A stretch of DNA of 64,000 bases from Schistosoma haematobium (taxonomy: Eukaryota; Platyhelminthes; Trematoda; Strigeidida; Schistosomatidae). Below are positions 44,120-54,740 of this stretch, piece by piece. The position numbers and the translations under genes were made by a program. Under the pieces are notes generated by a model. That model worked only from the letters and a program-made list of their open reading frames with translations, had not been told where the DNA came from and did not search any database. The stretch covers positions 7,621,616-7,685,615 of the forward strand of contig NC_067196.1 in the NCBI RefSeq assembly GCF_000699445.3, given 5' to 3'. Position 1 is the stretch's first letter; every line of letters starts with the position of its first letter.

Positions 44120-44290
44120 ATAATAAAACAATTAGTCCTATTTGATAAATTTCGATTATGTAATAAGAAGACGAAGATTATTAGAACTATGTGATGATAG
44201 ATTAGCACAATACATTTCGAACAATCTGATCACATACACATAATGTACATGTTAAGAACATTTATGTTATAAAAATAAAAGTTTAACTAA
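44120..44290 (+). repeat. Repeat D, uninterrupted copy
   Basis: It aligns with 18651-18727 joined to 19301-19400, and so represents the empty site of the RTE-A insertion there. Reading frame NLINFDYVIRRRRLLELCDD then RLAQYISNNLIT is open over about 35 codons. Confidence 0.8.
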
Positions 44291-44392
44291 ACTAGAAATG
44301 GCGGGTGGGTGACAAGGGCTGACAAGGATAATGATAAATCATTCAATTGAAAATACATTAATCTATTCCAGTATTTTATCCTACATTTTAAG

Positions 44393-45146
44393 TCATTACT
44401 TACTTACTTACGCCTGTTACTCCTCGTAAAGGAACATAGGCCGCTCACCAGCATTCGCCATCCAACACTGTCCTGAGCAATCCTTTCCAGCTCCTTCCAA
44501 TTGTTATTCATCCTTTTCATATCTGCTTCTATTTCCCGACATAATGTGTTCTTTGGCCTTCCTCTTTTCCGCCTTCCTTCAGGATTCCAAGTTGGGGCTT
44601 GCATCGTGATGCAGTTTGATGATTTGCGTAGTGTATATCCTGTCCATTTCCATCGTCTTTTCCTAATTTCCTCTTCACCTGGAAGCTGCTTTGTACTCTC
44701 CCACAATAGACTGTTGCTGATGGTATCCGGCCAATGGATGTTGATTATCTTGCATAGACAACTATTTATAAGTACTTGCACCTTCTTGATGATGGTTGTT
44801 GTATTTCTCCAAGTTTCAGCTCCGTACAGTAGAACTGCCTTGACATTCGTATTGAAGATTCTCACTTTGATATTGGTTGAAAGTTGTTTTGAGTTCCATA
44901 TGTTCTTCAACTGTAGGAATGCTGTTCTTTCTTTGCCAGTCCTTGCCTTTATGTCCGCATCTGAACCTCCTTGTTCATCGATTATGCTTCCCAGGTATGT
45001 GCAGGATTCCACATCTTCCAGAGTTTCTCCATCATGTGTGATTGGATCGGCATTCTCTATGTTGTATTTGAGGACCTTAATTTTCCCCTTGTATATGTTG
45101 AGGCCTACTGATGCAGTGACTGCTACTACACTTAATAAGACCCATT
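44393..45146 (-). pseudogene. RTE-A LINE, longest open C-terminal copy
   Basis: On the minus strand an uninterrupted frame from about 45146 to 44404 encodes [72 protein letters not shown] and [20 protein letters not shown], ending SNRRK. Upstream of VESC the frame is open to [16 protein letters not shown], the end of the RT thumb region. The catalytic palm is absent (5' truncation). It ends at 44393 in CGTAAG(TAAG)3. It is the least damaged RTE-A copy here and so probably the youngest. Confidence 0.88.
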
Positions 45147-45751
45147 AGTGATTAAGATTACATAGCAACATTTATATAGTATAGACTTCATGGATTTCAT
45201 TTAATAATTTGATCTAAATATAAGAAAATATCATAGTTTATCACGTTTCTAAAAGTACTTCATTTGCTTATTCAAAATAAACTAAAACTGTGTTAATGAT
45301 CATAATAAATCATCATCTTAAAACTATTGTTATAAGAAAATTGATTTATTAAATGAAAATATAAGGAAGTAATGGTTGAATAATGTATTATACGGTAACA
45401 TTATATATAATGTCAAATATAAATGTTCATCTCTTGTAGATCATTACATCCAATGTTGTAGTTTATTTAAGCATATGTTGATAAATAGGATCATGGTGTG
45501 TGTTTTTATTATCACATTTGTAAACTATACGCTTATTGAATTTCTTTTCTTTTTCTTTTTTTTCAGATGTACAGTATTGAAATGTCTTCTCTTTGAATTA
45601 CATTTGTCGTGATAGATTAGTTTTATAAATGAGGATTTATGCTTTCTGCTATATTCATTAGTTCATACTATTAGTTGAAGAACAATGTAGTTAACTGTTC
45701 AAATGACTTGCTACAAATTAACTATAGAATTTCAATATTTATCTATGTAAC
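45147..45751. other. AT-rich spacer
   Basis: Nothing recognised. Confidence 0.5.
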
Positions 45752-46374
45752 TCCTCAGCAGTGCGCATCCATGATCCCGCACCACGCGGGGCTCGAACCA
45801 AGGACCTACTGGCTTCGCGCGCGGGCACTTAACCACTAAACCACTGAGCCGGCATCCAACGATGTTAATGTCTAACTTCAACCAATCCACGAAGTTGCGC
45901 CACCGTACACCATTGTCTTCAGTGAGTTACTATCTCACAACAGACCTGGTTGAACTCCACTGGTAACGGCTTCTCACTAGAACTCCAGGAGTTTTTCCTG
46001 AAGTCAGTCACTAGTGAGTAGTTGATTATTATCAGAATGGGTTTTGTGGAGAGTTTTAGAAATTTCATAGGTTGAAATCATGAGTCGATTGAAGCTAGAC
46101 CACCATGGAAAACCTGGAAGCACTAGACGGCCGTTTCGTCCTAGTATGGGACTCCTCAGTGGTCTAGTGGTTAAGTGCTCGCGCGCGAAGCAAGTAGGTC
46201 CTGGGTTCGAGCCCCGCGTGGTGCGGGATCATGGATGCGCACTGCTGAGGAGTCCCATACTAGGACGAAACGGCCGTCTGGTGCTTCCAGGTTTTCCATG
46301 GTGGTCTAGTTTCAATCGACTCATGATTTCAACCTGTGAAATTTCTAAAACTCTCCACAAAACCCATTCTGATA
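45752..46374 (+). mobile_element. SINE-B nested inverted repeat
   Basis: An antisense unit starts inside the ribozyme (CTCCTCAGCAGTGCGC), has intact box B (reverse of GGTTCGAGCCC) and box A, and ends at 46029. A second antisense tail and ribozyme (46030-46159) is joined to a sense unit (46160-46374). The arms 46030-46159 and 46245-46374 are reverse complements with three mismatches in 130 bases. The 85-bp centre is the tRNA-like part, with box A TGGTCTAGTGG and box B GGTTCGAGCCC both at consensus. Confidence 0.93.
46239..46284 (+). ncRNA. Hammerhead ribozyme in SINE-B
   Basis: Helix I GCACUG pairs with UGGUGC (two wobbles). The core is CUGAGGA (46245-46251), helix II GUCC/GGAC with loop CAUACUA, second strand GAAAC (46267-46271), helix III C-GGCC-G, triplet GUC, and cleavage after 46278. 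All invariant bases are present. Confidence 0.78.
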
Positions 46375-47355
46375 TTTATCTGTGTGTCGAATTGTTGATA
46401 ATATGTAGATTTAAAGAAACATGGTTGGATTGTTTAATTCATACATTGATCAATAGTATTAGTAAGAATCTTCATTTGTGAAATTTTATCTCCGGTATCT
46501 TCCATATAGTTAAACAATAATCACGAATATATGATTTCCATTCAGTTACAATAGTTTTTAGTGATAATCTCAGTTTGATATAGACAATTCTATGGTCTAC
46601 TGTAGGTTCTTATTATGGTTTCAATCTGAATACTTTACCTAAACAAAATCAACTATCAGGTGCTTGATTATATAAATAGATATACATTCCAAATAGTTAT
46701 ATCAATATTTTTGGTTAAAAATATAAAGTTGTTTAATTTAATGATTCTACATTTCCTCGCTATGATGTGCTTCATTAAGAAAGATAAACAAGACTAAGGA
46801 GATAAACAAATTAATTTGTTTAATCTATCTTGTCATTTTAATGGTTATTTCATTAACTCTTTAATGAAATCTTCAATCCATTTGGTTGATTTATTCAAAT
46901 TATGAATAATCAGGATTTTGACTCATTTCAGTAAACAAATTAAATGAGTGTTTATCTTATGAACTAATTATTTGTGGTAACAATAACATTCTGATTTAGA
47001 ATAAGAGATTTAGAGTGAAGGAAGGATGAGAGATTTACTAGTAACTTTGTAAACCTTGTAAGCTACATAAATCCATTGTATAAATCTACATACTTTAATA
47101 AGCTTCTTTGATTATTACTGTAGGTAAACTTACTGTTAGATAAGAAACTTAAAAATTGCAAACCTTACTCACAGTATCGCTTACATTTATCAGTGTATCA
47201 GTAGTTTAGAAAAAAAACATATCAGATTAAGTACGTTTAATATTGTTAAAAATGGTTACTATGCAATCACAAACATAGTTACAATTGACATTCTCCATAG
47301 TTTCCCTGGTTTTTAACTAGATACATTTGTTTCCTACAAATATTTAATGTTTTAT
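46375..47355. other. AT-rich spacer
   Basis: Nothing recognised. Confidence 0.5.
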
Positions 47356-47645
47356 AGTTAAATTTATGATTCAATTTAAGATAGACCACTATGGAAGACC
47401 TTGGAACACTGGACGGCCGTCTCATCCTACAGTAAGGGACTCCTCAGCAGTGTGTATTCACGATCCCACCTCTCAAGATTCCAAGCCAAGATCTATTGGT
47501 CTCAAGCGCGAACGCTTAACATCTAGATCACTGAACCGGCTGGTATCCAACGGCATTAATGTCTAACTTCAGACAATTCACGAAATTGAGTCACCGTCCA
47601 CCATCGTCTTAAGTGAGTTACTATCTCACAACAGATCCGGTTGAA
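47356..47645 (-). mobile_element. SINE-B antisense copy
   Basis: Tail, ribozyme (CUGAGGA kept; GAUGAGAC in place of GACGAAAC), tRNA-like part and 5' region to the CACAACAGATCCGGTTGAA block. Confidence 0.88.
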
Positions 47646-47734
47646 TCAAGGGTTTCCATAAACATTTATATTAATCCTAATAATTATTTAACAATACCGA
47701 ATAATATATTAACGTTTTATAAAACTTTATAAGT

Positions 47735-47890
47735 AAACATGGACGACGGCTAGCAATGGAATCTATGACGCGTTTTTTTATCCAATTTGGGACTCATCAG
47801 CTGGATGTACCTGCATCCCAGAGTTGATGTTCACTTCGGGACTCGAGCCCAGTACCGTTTGCTTTAAACGCCATTACGTTATCCAAAAAA
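47735..47890 (-). mobile_element. SM-alpha antisense copy
   Basis: Ribozyme region (CUGAUGA and GUCCCAAAUUGGAU kept; GAAAC replaced by a poly-A stretch) and tRNA-like part with box B (reverse of GGGCTCGAGTC). Confidence 0.85.
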
Positions 47891-47959
47891 ACAATATAAA
47901 GATCAATTTTCTAATAAAATAGTTTATAATATTGATCACCCTTAAATATTTGACATGAA

Positions 47960-48260
47960 CTATAAGCAGTATGTGACTTGTTATAACTCTAAGTTATTTT
48001 TATATATGTGATTTCATCCTAATTATTAATCAAAATGGGTGTACAATCAATATATAAGTGAAAGTATTTTCTACTAGAGTCGTCATCATCGTGTACTGTG
48101 GTTAATAAATATTCACTTATACCAGTCTTGTGTTCTTATATTCACGTCGTGGGAATTGCGAAGACCCCTTGTTCCGAGTATAAATGATAAACATTTCCAA
48201 CACAACAATCAACGACGACCAGATATAACAAACAGCATTCAAACGACAAGATATAATAAT
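47960..48260 (+). mobile_element. LTR-like repeat L2, plus copy
   Basis: TATAACTCTAAG, GATTTCATCCTAATTATTAA, GTTAATAAATATTCACTTAT, TCGTGGGAATTGCGAAGACC and GAGTATAAATGATAA are shared with 24585-24890. No second LTR or internal genes are adjacent. Confidence 0.6.
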
Positions 48261-48439
48261 GACGAAGAGGATTTTGGAAAAAAAGTCAACAAGACAATTC
48301 AGCATTCAATTGATAAGTTATAACAATATTTAATTCATATTAATCTAATTTTATAAAATTATTTGTGTTTACCATAGATATTCGTAATGAATTTATAATT
48401 CTACTGAATATAAACTTCATTATTAACACTGAAAAGTAT

Positions 48440-48900
48440 GTGATTGAAATCATGAGTCATTCGAAGCTAGACCACCATTTAAAATCTGGGAGCACTGGAT
48501 GGCCGTTTCGTCCTAGTATGGGACTCCTGCACCCCGCGAGATTCGAACCCAGGATGTATCAGTCTCGCGCCAGGCGCTTAACCAAATTCTCGGAGTTCTG
48601 GTAGGAAGCCGTGACCAGTGGAGCTAATCCGTGTCGGATAGAACACAGGTGTCGACCTCAGTACAATGGAAAATGGTCGCGCAATTTCGTGGATTGGTTG
48701 AGATTGGACATTAACAACATTGGATGCCGGCTCAGTGGTCTAGTTGGTGAAACTGATAGGTCCCGGGTTCGAATCTCATGGGGTGGGGGGTCTTGGATGT
48801 GCACTGCTGAGGAGTCCCACATTGGAACGAAACGGCCGTCCAGTGCTTCCAGGTTTTCCATGGTGGTCTAGCTTCAATTGACGCATGTTGTCAATCTAAA
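48440..48900 (+). mobile_element. SINE-B inverted composite with intact ribozyme
   Basis: A short antisense arm (48440-48590) has lost part of the ribozyme. At about 48592 it switches to a nearly full sense unit with box A TGGTCTAGTTGG, box B GGTTCGAATCT and an intact ribozyme. The tail switches to the CTCCACAAC type. Confidence 0.9.
48801..48846 (+). ncRNA. Hammerhead ribozyme in SINE-B, best helix I
   Basis: Helix I GCACUG (48801-48806) pairs perfectly with CAGUGC (48841-48846). The core is CUGAGGA, helix II is GUCC with GGAAC (one bulged A), second strand GAAAC (48829-48833), helix III is C-GGCC-G, and triplet GUC with cleavage after 48840. Confidence 0.82.
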
Positions 48901-49619
48901 ACTTAACAATCTCCACAACTCCAAAAGTGACTGAACTGTATGTTTTTTTTTCCTTCAAAATTCATTAAGTAATATAGTTTTATTGTGAATATTTGTCTTA
49001 GTAACTATTATCCTATCTCTATAAAGGTTTGTTGTTTTGTTTTTCTCTCTCTTCATTTCATTATTATCTTGTCTATTACTACATAATTAGTAGTTATGTT
49101 GACTTATTTTACAAGTTGAACATGAAAATTATTCATCACATGTAAACAACAATTTATTATAAATAAATATTTTTTTACTGCCTACATAATTATAACTAAA
49201 TAACTAAATAAATTGAATGAATGAATGAATAAATGAATATTCATTATTGTAACCATCAATTATAGGAACTAGTCAATAAATATAAATACAGTCGTGATGT
49301 GAAAAAAAGAGAAAAAGAAAACAAAACAAACTACAGAACGATTCAGTTAAAACGAAAAAGAATATTTTAAAAAGGTTATATTAGTAAAGTGAAATGGTTG
49401 TTTTCCTTTACAGGATGTATGTAGATATATATATATATATAGATAAATAGATTTGAAATAAGAATAAATAAAATTATGACCCTAGAATTCGTTTGAGTAG
49501 TTATACATATGAATTCATATTTTTATATTCAGTTAATCGAAGCGAAAAAAATTGGTATTAACTAATGTTATTGCTTTTAACTAGATATTTCACAAAAGTT
49601 TTTTTTTTTCAACAAAAAA
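48901..49619. other. AT-rich spacer
   Basis: Short (TGAA)n at about 49215-49235 and (AT)n at 49425-49441; otherwise nothing. Confidence 0.5.
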
Positions 49620-49970
49620 AGGTTAAGCAAAGATGGATAGTGGCTAGCAGTGGAATATAGGTAGCCCGTTTCGTCCTAATTGGGACACATCAGCCGGATG
49701 TACCTGCATCCCAGAGCTGATATTCACTCCTGGACTCGGACCCAGTACTGTTCGCTTCAAATCTAGGTACACTTAGTTGACGAGTCACAAATAGGACAAA
49801 ACACGTGTCCTGCATTCCACTGATAGCAACTACCTATCACTGCTTAAACATCTTGTGACTTCAGGCTATATCAAGGCGATCCACACAGGACGCACATATG
49901 CCAACAAGAGACTAATCAATTACAGTCCTAAATAACAATGGGAAGATACATGTAATACAACACCAAGTGA
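49620..49970 (+). mobile_element. SM-alpha inverted composite, both arms with ribozyme
   Basis: The antisense arm has CUGAUGU (A9 changed) with GUCC/GGAC and GAAAC. After the tRNA-like part it switches at about 49775 to a sense arm: UUGACGA, GGACAAAAC, then CGUGUCCUGCAUUCC and the whole 3' region to ACACCAAGTGAG. Both ribozymes carry core changes. Confidence 0.9.
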
Positions 49971-50984
49971 GTTTTAAAAAAAGATTACGTGTTTTGGTTA
50001 GTATGACATTAATAACGAATCGGAACAGGAAAATGTTTGTTAATATCTATCATAATTGTTTACATTAACACTTAATACAAATCTTCAAGTGTATTCATTA
50101 TTGCCAAATGTGAAAGTGAAACAGTCTTATTAATTTCTACCCAACATATTTAATACTGTAATAAGAAATTTTTATAAGATGTATTAGAAGTTTTCGATTC
50201 AAACAGTTTAATGATAATACATTTGATTATGAAACTTGTTTATACTGTTTCCAAAACACTAAATCGTTTCAACATCGCAAGTATGCACTATTGATAAATA
50301 CTAACTAGTATAAAACTTGAATCCAGAGTTACACGTCAATTTTGTTTAATCATGTAACATGAAGTTTTATAGAGGTTAAAAATCAGTAAAACAATTTTTT
50401 GTTTGCAATGTTATAATTCTTATCAAAAATCTATATTATAAAATGACTTTTAATTACAAACATAACCTATTTGTACAATATTCTACCATAAGAACATAAG
50501 TGAAAGGGAACTATTTATTTAGATATCACTATTAAATAATAAACAAGTAACTTTATATATTTTTCTTATATGCTTCTTTCTATTCTAGTTAACTTTAATC
50601 TCAAGCATAAATCATACACTCTATTTGAATAGATTCAGAAAAAACTGATACATTAGAATCCAGACAAATTTACAAATGATACCTAAGAAATTGTTTTAAT
50701 CAGTGAAATTTAGTAAACTTCAATGTATGACAGTTATCATTAGTGATCATCGAAAATATTCTTGCCAATTTAAAAACTCACTAAATGAAATAATATGAAC
50801 TATTGTATTCTAATTCAATGGTTTAGATGGTGTCACGCTTTACTATTAAGTGTTTTGTTAAGATCTCATTAGATAAGGTGATACAATGTACGTGGGAAAA
50901 TACCATAAATTAGGAAAGAAAAAAAAAGAATAGCCATTTAATACTTTATCACATCTACCGATTTTGAAAATCATTTCAATTAAG
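49971..50984. other. AT-rich spacer
   Basis: Nothing recognised. Confidence 0.5.
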
Positions 50985-51150
50985 AATGGTTTAGTGCTCA
51001 CGTGCGAGACTGTTAGGTCCTGGATTCGAATCTCATGAGGTGGGATAGTGGATGCACACTGATGAGGAGTCCTACACTGTAGCACAAAATGGACATCCAG
51101 TGGTCCCAGTTTGTCCATTATGGTCTAGCTTCAAATGAATCATGATCTCA
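50985..51150 (+). mobile_element. SINE-B sense copy, 5'-truncated
   Basis: It begins at box A (TGGTTTAGTGC), with box B GATTCGAATCT; the ribozyme is scrambled (ACUGAUGAGGAGUCC; CACAAAAU). The tail is intact. Confidence 0.85.
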
Positions 51151-51629
51151 ATTATTTACAAAAAGAAAAAGAACTATCCTCAAATTAGTAAATAAACACA
51201 TCTTCCCTAAACTGTTCAAATTCTCTACGAGCTTGTATTTTGCTGGGGCTTTTTGTTGTTTCCGAAAACTTACTGATAGTTCAATGAAATCAAACGTAAA
51301 ATTTCACATTTTATTTTTTTTAGTCTAAATTAATCAAGAAAAAGCAATTAAAATACTTTTTTTTCGAAAATTTCTTTACTATTTACAAGTAAACAAAATA
51401 ATTTTGTTTACTTTTAATGAATGAATAAATAAATAAATAATTACTCAAGAAAATAATGATTAAAACTGTTTGTCCGTTTATCAGCTTAGTTGTGAAACTA
51501 ATAATGAAAATAGCTTTGGACATGGATCATAAACTGATATCAATTTTTTTTAGAAGAAACATAACTACTCGAAAGTGAAGATCATCAGAAAGCTATCTAA
51601 TTCAATTGTGGAACAATTAGCCTCTAAAT
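51151..51629. other. AT-rich spacer
   Basis: Nothing recognised. Confidence 0.5.
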
Positions 51630-52145
51630 GCACTGGTACGACCGAGAGTGGGGAGAGTCAGTTCTCTCTCTCTCTCTCTAGAAATTCTCTCATATGGCCG
51701 TGTGAATACAACCACTCTCAGGGAATTCCTACTCACTACCTTCTTGCGGCATTATTGTTGTTTACGAAATTGAGAGGACGAAAAGCAAATGTCCGGTGCT
51801 TTAACCAGGCTGGTGGACACGGAGAGTCCATCTTAGGGGGTTGGAAAACCTTGACTCAAACTAATGGTGCACATGGGTTCCAGGATCCTGAGGGAACAAA
51901 TGACGTATGAACTAATCGTTGATCACCGACAACCACGAAACGGCATCTCTTTACGTTGTTCCACTGTCTTGTGGACTAGACCATTAGGTCGGAAGCTCCA
52001 GGTGTGACTCCTTCAGAAAACCGCCTGCTCAGGTTTGGAAACCCAGAAAGTATTTCAGCCCTCACATAAATCAAATGATTTATATGGCGCATATCTACTT
52101 GGTGCTTCACTGTACCAATATTTATGTGCTTAAATAAATAAAATA
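51630..52145 (+). repeat. Dispersed repeat family C, copy with 3' end
   Basis: After a (CT)n tract it runs through TTTACGAAATTGAGAGGACG, CTTGACTCAAACTAATGGTG, CGACAACCACGAAACGGCAT and CCGCCTGCTCAGGTTTGG. It then adds a 3' end not seen in the other copies (ATTTATATGGCGCATATCTA ... TTATGTGCTTAAATAAATAA), with a likely poly(A) signal. This suggests a transcribed retroposon about 500 bases long. Confidence 0.7.
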
Positions 52146-52449
52146 TAAAATAAACAAAGTGTAATAATTATGTAATGCTCACCAACGATCATCTAAACAT
52201 TGTCAGTCAGTCAGCCAGTCAGTCAGTAACAACAACGTAGAACTTCGTATGTACGTACATCAGTTCGAGTTGCCATACCACATTACAACAGAGATGCAGT
52301 TGTCGATTCAAATCTCATAGTGGTAGAAGTAGTAAAACTATGAGCAGTAATCTGAAAGATGAGGGTTTCAAGATGTTATTCAAGGAGTATAATACAGTAA
52401 AATAAATTTGGAAAGAGAAACAAGAAAGGGATATGAAGAATTCAGATTA
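52146..52449. other. Spacer
   Basis: Short CAGT repeats at about 52204-52227; nothing else. Confidence 0.4.
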
Positions 52450-52700
52450 GAACTTGGGAGAACACAAGGAGTGGATGCACCTGGGTCATTGCAAACGATT
52501 TCGAGCCATGTCATTCAAGGTCTCTAACCATCGGTTGCTATCATCTCGCGGTCCCCAACCAGGTAGTCTACACCTACCAACATGGCTCAGTCCACTTGTC
52601 AGTGACTTCATAGATTTGAGCCATGTTTTGGTCTGGCCGCTCCTACCTTTCTTCCAACCTACTTCTATACCAATGAGCATCGCACGTCGAGGCAGTTCCT
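52450..52700 (-). pseudogene. RTE-B LINE C-terminal fragment
   Basis: On the minus strand an open frame reads GWKKGRSGQTKTWLKSMKSL, then TSGLSHVGRCRLPGWGPRDD and SNRWLETLNDMARNRLQ. This is the terminal block of the RTE-B ORF, in better condition than the copies at 40.0 and 16.1 kb. The plus-strand 89-codon frame over the same bases is its shadow. Confidence 0.85.
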
Positions 52701-53600
52701 ACAAGCCCAAAAGTGTTCTATAAACTAAAACAAAACAGATTTTTATCAATTTTTGATTGTCAATAATTGTTTATATTTTAACCAGTACATGATAAATTCT
52801 TACATAAAATTAATTCATCTTTACTTTGCTGAAAAGCAAAAAAATAAAAAATAACTCATTTTTAGAACGAAAAAATGTTCCATTATTTTACTCGTTTATC
52901 TTTAAACTTAATCAACCATTTACAATATTACTGACAGTTCTTTATTTAGATTTTCTAATTATCACATTCGTAGATAAGTTAAATATGACGAAAAAAATTG
53001 GAAATTTATTGCATATAATTGTTTCCTGTTGATACATCTATCAATGTATTACATTTCCTAACTAGTTCTTATTGTAATTTTAATGTATATTTGTTCTATG
53101 ATTATTATCATAACTAATTGACCTTAGTTCAGGATGTTCTTTTTTCATAATAAAGAAGAGCTAAACAAGAAGAGACTAATAAATATACTACTTTACATAG
53201 AATCAAGCACAAAACTTATATCATCACCGATTTATATACATCAATTGAATGAAATGGATCACATTGAAATCCGAACAAAAAAAATTAAAATAAATTCGTG
53301 TATAATAAAGAATTATGGACATTTTGCTGGATTGGCAATTAATCAGTGTAAAGTTTATCAATACAAATAAGTTTTGTAATCAAAACATAGATGTTTGAAA
53401 TGAGATAATAAATACTTGTTTCTTTGCAACGTGTATCTATCCTTTACAAGTTGAATATATAATGATTGATGGTTATGTAATCAATTCTCAGATTGGCTAA
53501 TTATAAAATTGTTATTATTTACAAAATATAAACTGTTTAATTCAAATTAGAATATGAACATTGTTCTTTAACAAAGATTGTTAATAACTGCAATAAAATC
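52701..53600. other. AT-rich spacer
   Basis: A 78-codon frame at 53134-53370 (+) follows an acceptor-like TTAGTTCAG and reads KLISSPIYIHQLNEMDHIEI, but it has no donor, family or partner exon. Confidence 0.4.
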
Positions 53601-54085
53601 TGTTATGTCCCGATAAGCATAATGAATAGTAACTTTCGGGATCCATTTATGAACCAATACTATACAAATATTTTTATCGTATAATTAAGTGTCTAAACTA
53701 ATCCTATTCATATTCCTATTATCATAAGCTTTATTTTGACCTATAGACTATTATTATACGGTTTACCATTCTTGAGTTATACCCAGTCATTCAATTACTA
53801 TCTTCCTCATTCACAGCCATATTTGGCTAGTTCTTGCACAAATGTTGTTTCCTATTGTATGGTACGGTGTGGTCTGTCTGGTACGTATATAAACCCAGTA
53901 TGTTTGAAATAAATGATTCATATCTCAGAGGCTGTGATTGGTGTTCTGGAATTAACTGAATAGGCTAGGCAGAAAGCAGGACCGATAAGGACTCTAGACT
54001 GCTCGCAAGTGTTTTATGCGTCAGTGGTCCGGTTGATAACTCATTGTTCTCTAATTGGCGGTATCAAGATGTATACATTAACAGG
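53601..54085 (+). mobile_element. LTR-like repeat L1, copy 3
   Basis: TGTTATGTCC start, GGATCCATTTATGAACCAAT, GCTTTATTTTGACCTATAGA, TATA-like CGTATATAAACCCAGTATG and GAAATAAATGATTC. GACCGATAAGGACTCTAGAC and GCGTCAGTGGTCCGGTTGAT follow, all shared with the inverted copy at 32740-33196. Confidence 0.62.
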
Positions 54086-54599
54086 GCACACATACCACAA
54101 GTTATGACAAAATCAATCTCTAAATAGAAATGTTTACTTAAAGTATTCTTAAATAACTTAACAGATAAATTTCATTTGTACATTTCATTGAATTTTACAT
54201 ACACTATCTGAACTATCTAAACTTGTGCTATAATAAACACAATAATCGAAATTACACAAACAACATAAAATGTTTTCTGTCTGGAAACTTTTACATTACA
54301 AATCTCTTGTACAAAACAACAGGTCAAAATGAGTGGTCACAAATAATTTTGATTTAACCAATAACTCACATAAATGTTCAAGTTTAAATCTAAGATCAAA
54401 ATCTAAACCAATTTAAAAATTCTAGTTACTATGTAACAGGAACATTTCCGATAAGAGTTTAAACAACTTCATATGTAGTTTCCTTATGAAGAGAGGATAA
54501 CTTTAGTCAAACTAGAAGATACTATCTAAAATATACAAGAATAGCGTAAGACGACATTTTAATAAATATTGCTTGATATTTACAGACTAAAAAAAATAA
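54086..54599. other. AT-rich spacer
   Basis: Nothing recognised. Confidence 0.5.
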
Positions 54600-54740
54600 A
54601 CACATCTTTGCTTATAATGCTTGTGACCTAAGGCAATATCGAGGCAATCTGCATAAGATGCACATATGCCAACAAGAGACTGATCAATTGCAGTCCTAAG
54701 TAACAATGGGAAGATAAAAGTAAATAACACCAAGTGAACT
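54600..54740 (+). mobile_element. SM-alpha 3' fragment
   Basis: TTTGCTTATAATGCTTGTGA, AAGGCAATATCGAGGCAATC, GAGACTGATCAATTGCAGTC and AACACCAAGTGAAC. Sense orientation, truncated downstream of the ribozyme. Confidence 0.92.

Noticed and set aside
44501..45148. 215-codon plus-strand frame
   Set aside because: Antisense shadow of the RTE-A coding frame on the minus strand; the minus frame carries the recognisable LINE motifs.
46080..46481. 133-codon plus-strand frame
   Set aside because: It lies across the SINE-B inverted repeat; its residues come from ribozyme, tRNA-like and tail sequence.
52200..52230. CRISPR-like short repeats (CAGT)n
   Set aside because: Simple tandem repeat in a eukaryotic genome; no spacer-repeat structure.
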